This document shows positions 43,763 to 51,940 of a stretch of DNA of 64,000 bases, in pieces. This stretch comes from Gordonibacter urolithinfaciens (GTDB lineage Bacteria; Actinomycetota; Coriobacteriia; Coriobacteriales; Eggerthellaceae): contig NZ_LT900217.1 of NCBI RefSeq assembly GCF_900199375.1, forward strand, positions 992,001 through 1,056,000, in the 5' to 3' direction. Below the pieces are notes generated by a model. It worked only from the letters and a program-made list of their open reading frames with translations. It made no database searches and was not told the origin of the DNA. The stretch's first letter is position 1; each line of letters begins with the position of its first letter. The position numbers and the translations under genes are program-made.

Positions 43763-44473
43763 ATGCCTCCAAAAGTGCTCACTTCTGACGAGGTTCTGAC
43801 ACGTGCGGGGTTTTTCGCAGGAGCGCACCTCGCGATGTCCGGCTGCCGCTGCTCGAGCCTCCCACGAACCGCCCACCTCGGATACGAGTTCTGCGGCACG
43901 TTCGCGCCCGACGAGAGCCGCCCCTACGGATCAGGGGCCAGGAAGCCGCTCACCTCGCCGGAGAAAATAGCGTCCTGCCTGCGAAAACTCGACGGCGTTC
44001 GAGGAGCGAAAGCCCTGCGCACAGCCCTCCCCCACATCATGGAGGGCTCGGCCTCGCCGCGCGAATCAACGCTGGCCGAGCTCGTGACCCTTCCCTGTCT
44101 GCGCGGAGGAAGCGGCATCAAGCACCCCTTGATGAACGCTGTCGTCCCCATACCCGAGCGCAGCCGCTGGGTCACCGGCCGCTCGCATTTGCGCTGCGAC
44201 CTTATCTGGCCCGATGAGCGTGTGGCCGTGGAGTACGACAGCACGCTCTGCCACACCGGAGCCGAGCGCATCGCCGAGGACGCCGCCCGCAAGGATGCGC
44301 TCGAGGCACTCGGATTCACGGTGGTGACCGCCACCTGGAAACAGGTGGAAAACTACCAGGAGTACAACCGGTTCGCCAAGGCGCTGGCGAAGCACCTCGG
44401 CACGAGGGCCAGGCCCGTCTGCTCCGAATACCCCGCGCGCCAGCTCGCCCTCCGAAGGGAGCTGCTCGGCTGA
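43763..44473 (+). CDS. DUF559-like endonuclease-fold protein, probably N-terminally truncated
   Basis: The 236-residue frame has a C-terminal PD-(D/E)XK/Vsr-like domain (about 140-215): LRCDLIWPDERVAVEYDSTLCH, then RKDALEALGFTVVTATWKQV. The middle (LGYEFCGTFAPD..KPLTSPEKIASCLRKLDGVRGAKALRTALPHIMEGSASPRESTLAELVTLP) resembles a family that, from memory, is multi-copy in Eggerthella relatives and normally has a longer N-terminus. Residues 1-35 here look like read-in from intergenic DNA and no ribosome site is seen. It may be a decaying copy; the real start could be ATG 43835. Confidence 0.6.
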   Translation: MPPKVLTSDEVLTRAGFFAGAHLAMSGCRCSSLPRTAHLGYEFCGTFAPDESRPYGSGARKPLTSPEKIASCLRKLDGVRGAKALRTALPHIMEGSASPRESTLAELVTLPCLRGGSGIKHPLMNAVVPIPERSRWVTGRSHLRCDLIWPDERVAVEYDSTLCHTGAERIAEDAARKDALEALGFTVVTATWKQVENYQEYNRFAKALAKHLGTRARPVCSEYPARQLALRRELLG

Positions 44474-44773
44474 GCGCAATCCGCCTCGCGCGCGGCGATT
44501 CGCCACGCTCGTGGCAGAAAATGGCGCTAGTTTATCATCGGCTTTTTCGGTCAGGCACACCGGTTTGAGAGACATGAACATGACCTGGCCCTTTGCGAAT
44601 GCCCTTCGAGAAGGAGCCTTCAGCAGCCGGCTTCCGGCATCTCGAATGATCAACTATCGTCAAAACCTGCCACGAAACCGGGTTTCCCGTGCGCTGGGGC
44701 GTCTTAGACGCAAGAAGGCCGCCCGAGCGGGTGCGAGGGCGGCCTTCGTTGGAAGCGTGCTTTTGCCGGGACG
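44474..44773. other. Gene-free convergent stretch
   Basis: Apart from the lysS terminator at 44711-44746 nothing specific is seen. A plus-strand frame across the region has neither ribosome site nor protein-like composition. Confidence 0.5.
44711..44746 (-). terminator. lysS terminator
   Basis: AAGGCCGCCC (44715-44724) pairs with GGGCGGCCTT (44737-44746); on the minus strand CTTGCG follows. It lies 28 bases past the lysS stop; probably bidirectional. Confidence 0.7.
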
Positions 44774-46753
44774 CTAGTACAGCTTCGCGCCGGCGGGGAT
44801 GCGGTCGTCCACCATGAGCAGGTTCAGGCGCTCCTCGGGCTGGCCGTCCTTGCCGGGCTCCTCGTGGATGGCGGAGAGCAGCATGCCGCACGATTCGACG
44901 CCCATCATCTTGCGCGGCGGGAGGTTGGTGATGGCGATGAGCGTGCGGCCCACCAGCTCCTCCGGCTCGTAGTAGGCGTGGATGCCGGACAGGATGACGC
45001 GGTCGGCGCCCGTGCCGTCATCGAGCGTGAACTGCAGCAGCTTCTTGCTCTTGGGAACGGCTGCGCACTCCTTCACCTTCACGGCGCGGAAGTCCGACTT
45101 GCTGAACGTGTCGAAATCGACCTCGTCCTCGAACAGCGGCTCCACGACCACCTTCGAGAAGTCGATGGGCGCGGCCGCAGGAGCGTCGGCGACAGCCGTC
45201 GGCGCGGCCGCAACCGGCGCGGCAGCGCGCGAGCGCCCGCCTGCAGGGGCCTCATCCCTCATGTGGGGGAACAGCAACACGTCGCGGATGGACGGGGCGT
45301 CGGTGAGCAGCATGACCAGGCGGTCGATGCCGATGCCGCAGCCGCCCGCCGGGGGCATGCCGTACTCGAGCGCGCGCACGTAGTCGTCGTCGTAGCCCAT
45401 GGCCTCGTCGTCGCCCAGGTCCTTCGCCTCCACCTGCTTGCGGAAGCGCTCGGCCTGGTCCACCGGGTCGTTCAGCTCGCCGAAGGCGTTGGCGTACTCG
45501 TGGCCGCAGATGAACAGCTCGAAGCGCTCGGTGAGCTCGGGCTCGCCAGCCTTCTTCTTGGCGAGCGGCGACACCTCCAGGGGATGCTCCGTCACGAACG
45601 TGGGCTGGATGAGCTTCTCCTCGGCAACCGCCTCGAAGATCTCGGCGATGAGCTTGCCCTTGCCCCACGCGTCCTCGGCATGGCCGCCGTTGCGCTCGAG
45701 GATGGCCACCAGCTCCTCGCGGGTGCGCGCGAAGCTCACGTCCTCCCCCGCGCCCTCGCTGGCCAGCTCGATCATGGTGGCGCGGCGCCACGTGCCGCCC
45801 AGGTCCACCTGCTGGCCCTGGTACTCAACCTGCGTGGTGCCGCATGCGGCCAGCGCCGCGGCCTGCACGACGCCCTGCGTGAGCTCCATCATGCCCTCCA
45901 GGTCGGAGAACGCCTGGTAGAACTCCATGGTGGTGAACTCGGGGTTGTGGTAGGGGTCCATGCCCTCGTTGCGGAACTGCCGGCCGATCTCGAACACCTT
46001 CTCGAAGCCGCCCACGATGAGGCGCTTGAGGTGCAGCTCGGTGGCGATGCGCAGGTAGAAGTCCTTGTCGAGCGCGTTGTGATGCGTGACGAAGGGGCGC
46101 GCGTTCGCGCCGCCGAGGATGGGGTGCAGGATGGGCGTCTCCACCTCGAAGTAGCCGTGGTCTTCCATAAAGCGGCGGATGGCTGCCACGATTTTGAAGC
46201 GCTTCGTGAACGTGTCCTTCACCTCGGGGTTCATTACCAGGTCGACGTAGCGCTGGCGGTAGCGCGTCTCCTTGTCGGCCAGGCCGTGGAACTTCTCGGG
46301 CAGGGGGCGCAGGCTCTTGGACAGCAGCTCGAAGGACTCGACCGCCACGGAGAGCTGGCCGCGCTTCGTGCGCATCATGGTGCCGACGACGCCGATCCAG
46401 TCGCCCACGTCGAGGTCCTTGAGCTCGGAGAACGATTCCTCGCCCAGCGCGTTGATGCGGCAGAACAGCTGCATGTCGCCCGAGGAGTCGCGCAGCTCGA
46501 GAAAAGCGAGCTTGCCCTGGTCGCGCTTGGCCATGATGCGGCCTGCCACCTGCACCTCGTCCTCGGTGGACGCGCCGTCCTCGAGACCCTCGTACTGGGA
46601 GGCAAGGTCGGCCAAGTGGTGCGAGTAAGCGAACGCATGGCCGTATGGGTCGCGCCCCGCCGCCAGCAGCGCCTCGCGCTTGGCGCGGCGCACCGCGATG
46701 GGATCGTCCTCGATGACCTGCCCGGTATCCGTCGTGTCGTTGGTGTCGCTCAT
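44774..46753 (-). CDS. lysS: Lysine--tRNA ligase fused to a C-terminal EMAP/MetG-type tRNA-binding domain
   Basis: The 659-residue protein is a class II LysRS with an N-terminal OB-fold (about 60-165: VAGRIMAKRDQGKLAFLELRD), motif 2 FEIGRQFRNEGMDPYHNPEFTTMEFYQ and motif 3 GIGIDRLVMLLTDAPSIRDVLLFPHMR ending near residue 500. An Ala/Pro linker (about 510-540) joins a 115-residue tRNA-binding domain (FRAVKVKECAAVPKSKKLLQFTLDDG, LPPRKMMGVESCGMLLSA), as in MetG C-termini and Trbp111. The fusion raises tRNA affinity. It is downstream of greA on the same strand. Confidence 0.96.
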   Translation of the reverse strand: MSDTNDTTDTGQVIEDDPIAVRRAKREALLAAGRDPYGHAFAYSHHLADLASQYEGLEDGASTEDEVQVAGRIMAKRDQGKLAFLELRDSSGDMQLFCRINALGEESFSELKDLDVGDWIGVVGTMMRTKRGQLSVAVESFELLSKSLRPLPEKFHGLADKETRYRQRYVDLVMNPEVKDTFTKRFKIVAAIRRFMEDHGYFEVETPILHPILGGANARPFVTHHNALDKDFYLRIATELHLKRLIVGGFEKVFEIGRQFRNEGMDPYHNPEFTTMEFYQAFSDLEGMMELTQGVVQAAALAACGTTQVEYQGQQVDLGGTWRRATMIELASEGAGEDVSFARTREELVAILERNGGHAEDAWGKGKLIAEIFEAVAEEKLIQPTFVTEHPLEVSPLAKKKAGEPELTERFELFICGHEYANAFGELNDPVDQAERFRKQVEAKDLGDDEAMGYDDDYVRALEYGMPPAGGCGIGIDRLVMLLTDAPSIRDVLLFPHMRDEAPAGGRSRAAAPVAAAPTAVADAPAAAPIDFSKVVVEPLFEDEVDFDTFSKSDFRAVKVKECAAVPKSKKLLQFTLDDGTGADRVILSGIHAYYEPEELVGRTLIAITNLPPRKMMGVESCGMLLSAIHEEPGKDGQPEERLNLLMVDDRIPAGAKLY

Positions 46754-46867
46754 AGTTCAGTGCCCCTCAATCTCGTTCAGCTCGCAGAGCGGGCTCGCCC
46801 ACCAGGGCCGGGCCCTTCGCGCGAAGCGCGAAAACCAACCGCGCAGGTTGGCGTAGTAAGTCAGCGA

Positions 46868-46968
46868 GGCCCGCCCTCGTGCCCGAGATTCGGGGGATGG
46901 CGCGGGCGCCGCGTACTTCGGTACGCAAGCCCGCGACATCGCGCGAAGATCGGGTGCGAGGGCGGGCC
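46868..46968. repeat. 101-base nested palindrome between greA and lysS
   Basis: Outer arms 46868-46886 and 46950-46968 pair with one mismatch over 19 bp. Inside, GATGgCGCGGGC pairs with GCCCGCGacATC, and the tip is the exact hairpin GCGTAC-TTCG-GTACGC (46911-46926). The whole region folds as one long rod with internal loops. Confidence 0.75.
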
Positions 46969-46973
46969 GCAGC

Positions 46974-47058
46974 GTCGGCGGGTTCCGGCGGCCGCCAGGC
47001 CGACGGAACCGGAACCGCAGTCGTCGGCGAGTTCCGGCGGCCGCCAAGCCGACGGAAC
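46974..47058. repeat. Tandem 36-bp hairpin-forming repeat behind greA
   Basis: Two copies (46974-47009 and 47023-47058, two mismatches) are separated by 13 bases. Each contains GTTCCGGCGGCCGCC and ends in CGACGGAAC, so each can fold on itself (GTTCCG with CGGAAC). They start four bases after the greA stop codon (minus strand) and could act as a tandem terminator or stabiliser. Confidence 0.75.
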
Positions 47059-47061
47059 TTC

Positions 47062-47532
47062 CTAATGCTCGATCTTCAGAATCACCATGGAGATGTCGCG
47101 GCCGGTCGGGCCCGTAGTCTCCACCTTGTCACCCTTCTTGTGGCCCAAGAGCGCTGCACCCACCGGCGACTCGTTGCTGATCTTGCCGGCAGCCGCGTCG
47201 CTCTCGGCACCGCCCACGATGGTGAAGACGCGCTCCTTGCCCCCCATGTCCACCGTGACCATGGAGCCGATGTTCACCTTGCTGGAACGCTTCGGCGTGC
47301 TCACGACGGTGGCCTCGGACAGGATGCGGCTGATCTCGGCGATGCGCGCCTCCATCATGCCCTGCTCGTTCTTGGCATCGTCGTACTCGGAGTTCTCCGA
47401 GATATCGCCGAACTCGCGCGCCACCTTGATGCGCTCGCCGATCTCGGCGCGCTTCTCGGTCTCGAGGTAGTGCAGTTCCTCCTCGAGCTTTTCCTTGCCC
47501 TCCTGCGTGAGGATGAAGTTGTCGTTTGCCAT
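47062..47532 (-). CDS. greA: Transcription elongation factor GreA
   Basis: The 156-residue protein has the N-terminal coiled coil (FILTQEGKEKLEEELHYLETEKRAEIGERIKVAREFGDISENSEYDDAKNEQ) with the acidic tip residues near 41-44 (DISENSEYD), and the C-terminal FKBP-like globular domain (GSMVTVDMGGKERVFTIVGGAESD, GHKKGD). It rescues backtracked RNA polymerase. ATG 47532 follows GGTGAG. It is preceded by the tatA terminator and followed by lysS after 308 bases of hairpin-rich DNA. Confidence 0.97.
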   Translation of the reverse strand: MANDNFILTQEGKEKLEEELHYLETEKRAEIGERIKVAREFGDISENSEYDDAKNEQGMMEARIAEISRILSEATVVSTPKRSSKVNIGSMVTVDMGGKERVFTIVGGAESDAAAGKISNESPVGAALLGHKKGDKVETTGPTGRDISMVILKIEH

Positions 47533-47633
47533 GCTTCTCACCTGTCCGATACCTACAACAGGCACGCCCGGTTGTCGGACGTGCGGCTTTTTATCTCTGT
47601 ACGTGAGTGCTCCGACGGAGTGTCGGCCGATAT

Positions 47634-47678
47634 ACAAAAAAGCGGTATGTGCCCGGCCGAGCCGTCTGCACATACCGC
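47634..47678 (-). terminator. tatA terminator
   Basis: GCGGTATGTGC (minus strand, 47668-47678) pairs perfectly with 47642-47652 and is followed by TTTTTTG. A canonical intrinsic terminator 23 bases past the tatA stop. Confidence 0.93.
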
Positions 47679-47700
47679 GAACCGATTCGCTAGCGCCAGG

Positions 47701-47973
47701 CTATTCGGCCTTCTTCTTCGCCGCCGTGGTCCTCTTCGCAGTCGTGGTAGCCTTCTTGGGGGCCGGTTTCTCTTCCTCAACCTCTTCGACGACTTCCTCG
47801 TCCTCGTCCTCGGCTTCCTCGATGGCCTTGCCGCCGCCCATGCCCTCGCGCAGGTTCTTGACGGTCTTGCCGATCGCGCCGCCGAGCTTCGGGAGGTTCT
47901 TCGGCCCGAAGATCAGCAGGATGACTGCCAAGATGATCAGCAGCTCCGGCATGCCCATACCCAGGATTTTCAT
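47701..47973 (-). CDS. tatA: Twin-arginine translocase subunit TatA
   Basis: The 90-residue protein has the single transmembrane helix and FG motif of TatA (GMPELLIILAVILLIFGPKNLPKLGGAIGKTVKNLREG), an amphipathic helix, an acidic stretch and a Lys/Ala tail. It assembles the pore for folded Tat substrates. Position 8-9 (MPEL) has the usual polar Glu. ATG 47973 follows GGAGGAACG. tatC and tatB are not in the window. It has its own extended -10 promoter and terminator. Confidence 0.94.
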   Translation of the reverse strand: MKILGMGMPELLIILAVILLIFGPKNLPKLGGAIGKTVKNLREGMGGGKAIEEAEDEDEEVVEEVEEEKPAPKKATTTAKRTTAAKKKAE

Positions 47974-48037
47974 ACGTTCCTCCAAGCTTGTCTTACGGGC
48001 CGCCACCGCAGCGCGCCCCGCCCACTCCAACGCCGTC

Positions 48038-48046
48038 AGAGTAGCA
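48038..48046 (-). promoter_or_regulatory. tatA promoter, extended -10 (TGCTACTCT)
   Basis: TGC-TACTCT on the minus strand, 65 bases before tatA, directly after the tRNA terminator. Confidence 0.5.
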
Positions 48047-48054
48047 CACACTAT

Positions 48055-48090
48055 GCAAAAAAGGGATGCTCCTTGAAAGTTACATCCCTT
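48055..48090 (-). terminator. tRNA-Pro terminator
   Basis: AAGGGATG (minus strand) pairs with CATCCCTT and is followed by TTTTGC (48057-48060 A-tract). It lies nine bases after the tRNA 3' end. Confidence 0.85.
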
Positions 48091-48098
48091 TAGCTCCC

Positions 48099-48175
48099 TG
48101 GTCGGGTTGACAGGATTTGAACCTGCGGCCTCTGCGTCCCGAACGCAGCGCTCTACCAAGCTGAGCCACAACCCG
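48099..48175 (-). tRNA. tRNA-Pro (anticodon CGG)
   Basis: The minus strand folds as a 77-base tRNA with encoded CCA. The acceptor stem is CGGGTTG/CAACCCG with discriminator A, the D arm contains GGCTCAGCTTGGTAGAGC, the anticodon stem-loop is CTGCG-TTCGGGA-CGCAG, and the T arm is AGGTTCAAATCCT. The anticodon CGG reads CCG proline codons, common in this GC-rich genome. Confidence 0.97.
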
Positions 48176-48200
48176 TAAGCTGCTTGTTGCAGCGACGGTT

Positions 48201-48209
48201 ATGATAGCA
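48201..48209 (-). promoter_or_regulatory. tRNA-Pro promoter, extended -10 (TGCTATCAT)
   Basis: TGC-TATCAT predicts a start near 48194, about 19 bases before the mature tRNA. Confidence 0.6.
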
Positions 48210-48382
48210 CAATGTAATCGAAGGTAAAAGAAAATGTGGCAATATTTCCCCCTCCACGTCTTCTTCACCGGTGGTCGAGGCCGCTCGAAGCCGCTCCCTC
48301 CCCCGTAGGAGAGGCCGATGGATGCGCCCTGGGCGACAAAGCGCACCCGTCTTGGGCAAGGAGGGAGACGAAAGGCGACGCC

Positions 48383-48802
48383 TCACGCGCCTCCCTCGCC
48401 TTTCGCCTCCAGGTACGCGAGGGGCACGATCTTGGTCATGACCACGCCGTCGGACACCACGTCGCCCGCGTCGTCGTACGCCGCCACGTTCCAGTACTGC
48501 TTCACGGCACCGGTGCGCTCCGAGACCTCCTCGCAGTCGAGGTCGGCCACGCCGCGCAGCATGCCCTTCCTGCCACCCTTGCGATGGCGCACCCGCACAT
48601 CGACGCCGAAAGGGCGTTCACGTTCGAAATCGGTGCCCTGCTCGGCGCCGATGCTGGCCACCGTCTCCAAGAGCGCGATGGTTGCGCCGCCATGCAGGTA
48701 GCCGTGCGGCTGGAGCACGTCGGGGGTGATGGGCATGAACGCCTCCACGTGGCGCTTGCCAGCGGAGACGGTCTCGATATGCAGCGTGTCGGTGAGGGTC
48801 AT
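48383..48802 (-). CDS. PaaI/YbgC-type hotdog thioesterase
   Basis: The 139-residue hotdog-fold protein has HGYLHGGATIALLETVASIGAE (the catalytic region HGG-x-x-x-x-L-x-E), VRHRKGGRKGMLRGVADLDCEEVS and a C-terminal VSDGVVMTKIVPL. This group hydrolyses acyl- or aryl-CoA thioesters such as 1,4-dihydroxy-2-naphthoyl-CoA in menaquinone synthesis; substrate cannot be decided here. It starts 11 bases after the GGDEF-EAL stop codon and is therefore the last gene of that unit. Confidence 0.88.
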   Translation of the reverse strand: MTLTDTLHIETVSAGKRHVEAFMPITPDVLQPHGYLHGGATIALLETVASIGAEQGTDFERERPFGVDVRVRHRKGGRKGMLRGVADLDCEEVSERTGAVKQYWNVAAYDDAGDVVSDGVVMTKIVPLAYLEAKGEGGA

Positions 48803-48813
48803 GGTGCTCCCTT

Positions 48814-51800
48814 CTAGCAGGACGTGCCGGCCAGCGTGCGGATGAGCTCCTGGATATCGGCGGGCACGGCCGGCGGCGTGGCAGCGGGCTTGCCTATGAG
48901 GTAGCCCTGCAGGTAGTCCACGCCCAGCCCGATGACGGCCTTGAGCTCGGAGGGCGTCTCCACGCCCTCGGCTATCACGCGTATGCCGCGGTCATGCGCG
49001 TAGCCTATGAGATTGCGGGCGATGTCCTGGTGGTCGCGCGCAACGTCGATGCCGCTTACGATGCCCATGTCCAGCTTCACGAAGTCGGCGTGGTAGTCGA
49101 GCAGCGACGTCTCGCCGTTGTAGCCGCTGCCGAAATCGTCGATAGCGAGCCGCGCACCCCAGCGCCGTGCGAGGCCCTCCTTGTACAGCGACATCTCGCG
49201 GCTGTAGTCGCTCTCCGTGATCTCGATGACCAGGTGCTTGAGCAGGGGCCCGAACCGCTTCTGCAGCTCCACCTCGTCATCGGAGGACAGGCGCTGCGTG
49301 GCAATGCTGTTCACGAACAAGGTGGCCCCGCGAGCGGCGTCCCCGTGCTTGGCGAACGCCTCCAGGGCGCCGAAGAACGTGAGATGCTCCACCCGGTAGA
49401 GCTTCGACTGCGAGCGCGCGAGCAGCAGCACGCGGTCCGGCGTGGCGATGGAGGGAAGCTGCGGCCGCATGAGCGCCTCGTAGGCCACCGCCTCGCCCAT
49501 GCGGGCGTCCACGATGGGCTGGAAGTGGTAGTCGATGAGGTTCTCGTCGAGCAGGCGGTTCAGGTCCTCCTTGTTGTTGAGGATGAACGCCCCCCGCTCG
49601 TGGCTCTTGCGGTCGAACCGCAGGAGCGCGCCCTTGCGGTGGTTCTTGGCCTCGTACATGGCGAAGTCGGCATATTCGCGCAGGTGGGAGAAATCCACGG
49701 CGTCCTCGGGATAGAACGCCACGCCCACGGATGCGCGCACCTTGAGCACCGTGGCGTCGGGTGCCTCGAGCACGCTCGTGTCGAGCGCGCGCATGAACGA
49801 GTCGAACAGGCGGTACGCCCCATCGGCGTCAGCGCAGCGGTCGACGAACACGAGGAACTCGTCGCCCGAGATGCGCGCGAAGAAGCCCTCGCCCTCGAAC
49901 GTGCGCTCGATGACGCTGGCCGCGGCCTTGATGTAGTGGTCGCCCCAATCGTGGCCGTACGTGTCGTTGATGTACTTCAGATTGTCCAAGTCGAGCATGA
50001 GCATGGCGCCGAACGCCGGCGGGATGCCGGCCAGGCGCTCCGTGACGGCCTGCTCGAAAGCACGGCGGTTCAAGAGGCCCGTGAGCACGTCGTGGTCGCG
50101 CTCGTGCTCTATGCGGCGGCGTGTGGCTATCTCGTCGGTCACATCCTCCACCAGGCCGAACACCCGCGTTCCGTCATCGCTCTCCAACGTGACGATGCGA
50201 ACCCAGCGCCGGCCGTCGACATCCGAGACGATCCAGCGACCGTCGGACTCTTGCTCGTAGCGCGGGCGAAGCGACTGGAAAAGCCGTTCGAATGCTCCGA
50301 GCGGCACGGCGCCGCCGAGAGAGCCCTCATGCGCGGAGCCCTGCTCGCCCGAGCCCGACGGGAGCACGAGCCCCATCGCATCGAAGAAGCCATCCGTATA
50401 CGTGGCGACGGACGACGTGAAATTGCACTCGAACGCGGCAATGGAGCGATCGGACAGCTTGAGTATCTGGGACAGGCGCGAGGCTGCCGAGGCCACCTCG
50501 GAGCCCAGCAGCTCAATGGACTCGGACAGCTCGTCCACCTCCACGATGCCGGTGGGCGTGAACGAGATAGGCTGTTCGGGACTTGCGGCACGCACCTCCC
50601 CCATCAGGTGGCGCAGGCGGGACGACGACAGCCATGCCGTGAGCACGGCAACAACGATGCCCACCACGATGGAGGCCGCGAACACCTTCATGAGGTTCTC
50701 GGACAGAAGGTGCGCGGCGGAGAACAGGTCGTCCTCGCGCTCGAGCCCCACGAGAGCCCAATGCTCGGAGGCGAACGGCGACGTGCTGTCGTAGAGCTTG
50801 ATCTCGGCCGCGCTGGCGGCGGCACGCGCGGCCGACGACGCGGCCTCCGACGGCTCCACCGTCATGCGCCCCTTCTCGTCGAGGGACGATTCGAACGAGC
50901 CGTCCTCCACGTAGAGGCTCTGCGATGCACCCGTGGCCGTGAGCACTTCGTAGGTGCGTGGTTGCCCGGTTGCCGGCGACACGCCGCCGTCGCGCGCGAA
51001 ACCACCGTCCTCCCCCGTGACGGCCAGCAGATAAGAGCCGTTGCCTCCCTCGTTGAGGTCGAGGTACGGGAAGAAGGAGGCTATGCGGTCGAGCCGTACC
51101 TCCACTCCCAGCACGCCAACGACATTGCCTGCGGCGTCCCTCACCGGCTTGCTGTACGTGACGGACTGCGTGCCCGTCCATCCCAGGTCGACGGGCCGTC
51201 CCCAGTAACCCAGGTCGCTCGTGTCGGCATCGGGGTACTGTTGGGCGGCACGCAGGGGACGATAGTAGAAAGCGCTCTGACCCTCGCCCTCGGCGGCGAG
51301 CGGAAACGCGGCCGACCACTGGCTGTCGAGCGCGATATCGAGCCGGCGGGCCACGCTGATGGGGCACGCCGCCAGCTGAAGGTCGGAGCCATTCGCCACG
51401 TCCACTTTGGGGTTCGCGTCGCGGATGTAGAGCGCCGGATGACCGTCCCCCTCGGAGGAGGGGTCGACCGCGCCGTCCGCGAGCACGAGGTAAACGCCGT
51501 CCACCTCGGCACGGCGGGCGAACGACAGCAGGTCGTCGGCCGATGCGTCGATGACGGCAAGCGAGAGGTCGGATCCCGTGGCGATGTCGGTCGCCGACGC
51601 ACCGTGCGCGGCGAGGGCGGAATCGATGTCGTCGCCCACATCGTCCACGACCACGTCGAAATCCGACCAGCGGAATATCATGTCGTTCTCAAGATAGCCT
51701 GCCCGGCTGGAAACGCGCTCGGAGAACAGGTCGTAGGCGTCTGCCTCCATCTGCTCGAGCGTTTCGCTGCCCGCGAGCACGGCCACGCACATGACGCCCT

Positions 51801-51894
51801 GGATGGCGAGGGCTATGCAGAAGGGCACCACGACGAGGACCTTGAACGTCAGTCCGCGCCGCGCGCCCCGCCTTTTTCCCGTTTCCAGGCCCAT
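48814..51894 (-). CDS. Cache-GGDEF-EAL membrane protein (c-di-GMP turnover)
   Basis: The 1026-residue protein has a membrane helix (about 18-42), a large extracytoplasmic double-Cache sensor domain (about 43-395), a second helix (about 402-422), a HAMP/linker and a degenerate PAS-like part. The GGDEF domain (about 615-770) reads ISGDEF, Ser replacing the first Gly. The EAL domain (about 790-1010) keeps YEALMRP, EITESD, DDFGSGYNG, KLDMGIV and EGVET, so phosphodiesterase activity is likely; cyclase activity is uncertain. It lies 46 bases behind a solute-binding lipoprotein gene and may sense its ligand. Confidence 0.93.
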   Translation of the reverse strand: MGLETGKRRGARRGLTFKVLVVVPFCIALAIQGVMCVAVLAGSETLEQMEADAYDLFSERVSSRAGYLENDMIFRWSDFDVVVDDVGDDIDSALAAHGASATDIATGSDLSLAVIDASADDLLSFARRAEVDGVYLVLADGAVDPSSEGDGHPALYIRDANPKVDVANGSDLQLAACPISVARRLDIALDSQWSAAFPLAAEGEGQSAFYYRPLRAAQQYPDADTSDLGYWGRPVDLGWTGTQSVTYSKPVRDAAGNVVGVLGVEVRLDRIASFFPYLDLNEGGNGSYLLAVTGEDGGFARDGGVSPATGQPRTYEVLTATGASQSLYVEDGSFESSLDEKGRMTVEPSEAASSAARAAASAAEIKLYDSTSPFASEHWALVGLEREDDLFSAAHLLSENLMKVFAASIVVGIVVAVLTAWLSSSRLRHLMGEVRAASPEQPISFTPTGIVEVDELSESIELLGSEVASAASRLSQILKLSDRSIAAFECNFTSSVATYTDGFFDAMGLVLPSGSGEQGSAHEGSLGGAVPLGAFERLFQSLRPRYEQESDGRWIVSDVDGRRWVRIVTLESDDGTRVFGLVEDVTDEIATRRRIEHERDHDVLTGLLNRRAFEQAVTERLAGIPPAFGAMLMLDLDNLKYINDTYGHDWGDHYIKAAASVIERTFEGEGFFARISGDEFLVFVDRCADADGAYRLFDSFMRALDTSVLEAPDATVLKVRASVGVAFYPEDAVDFSHLREYADFAMYEAKNHRKGALLRFDRKSHERGAFILNNKEDLNRLLDENLIDYHFQPIVDARMGEAVAYEALMRPQLPSIATPDRVLLLARSQSKLYRVEHLTFFGALEAFAKHGDAARGATLFVNSIATQRLSSDDEVELQKRFGPLLKHLVIEITESDYSREMSLYKEGLARRWGARLAIDDFGSGYNGETSLLDYHADFVKLDMGIVSGIDVARDHQDIARNLIGYAHDRGIRVIAEGVETPSELKAVIGLGVDYLQGYLIGKPAATPPAVPADIQELIRTLAGTSC

Positions 51895-51940
51895 GCCGCC
51901 GTCGTTTTCCCTTCCCCGGCCCTCGCCGAAGGCGTTCTGG

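Noticed and set aside
44511-44777. 88-residue plus-strand frame between the DUF559-like gene and lysS
   Set aside because: It runs through the lysS terminator, has no ribosome site and no protein-like pattern.
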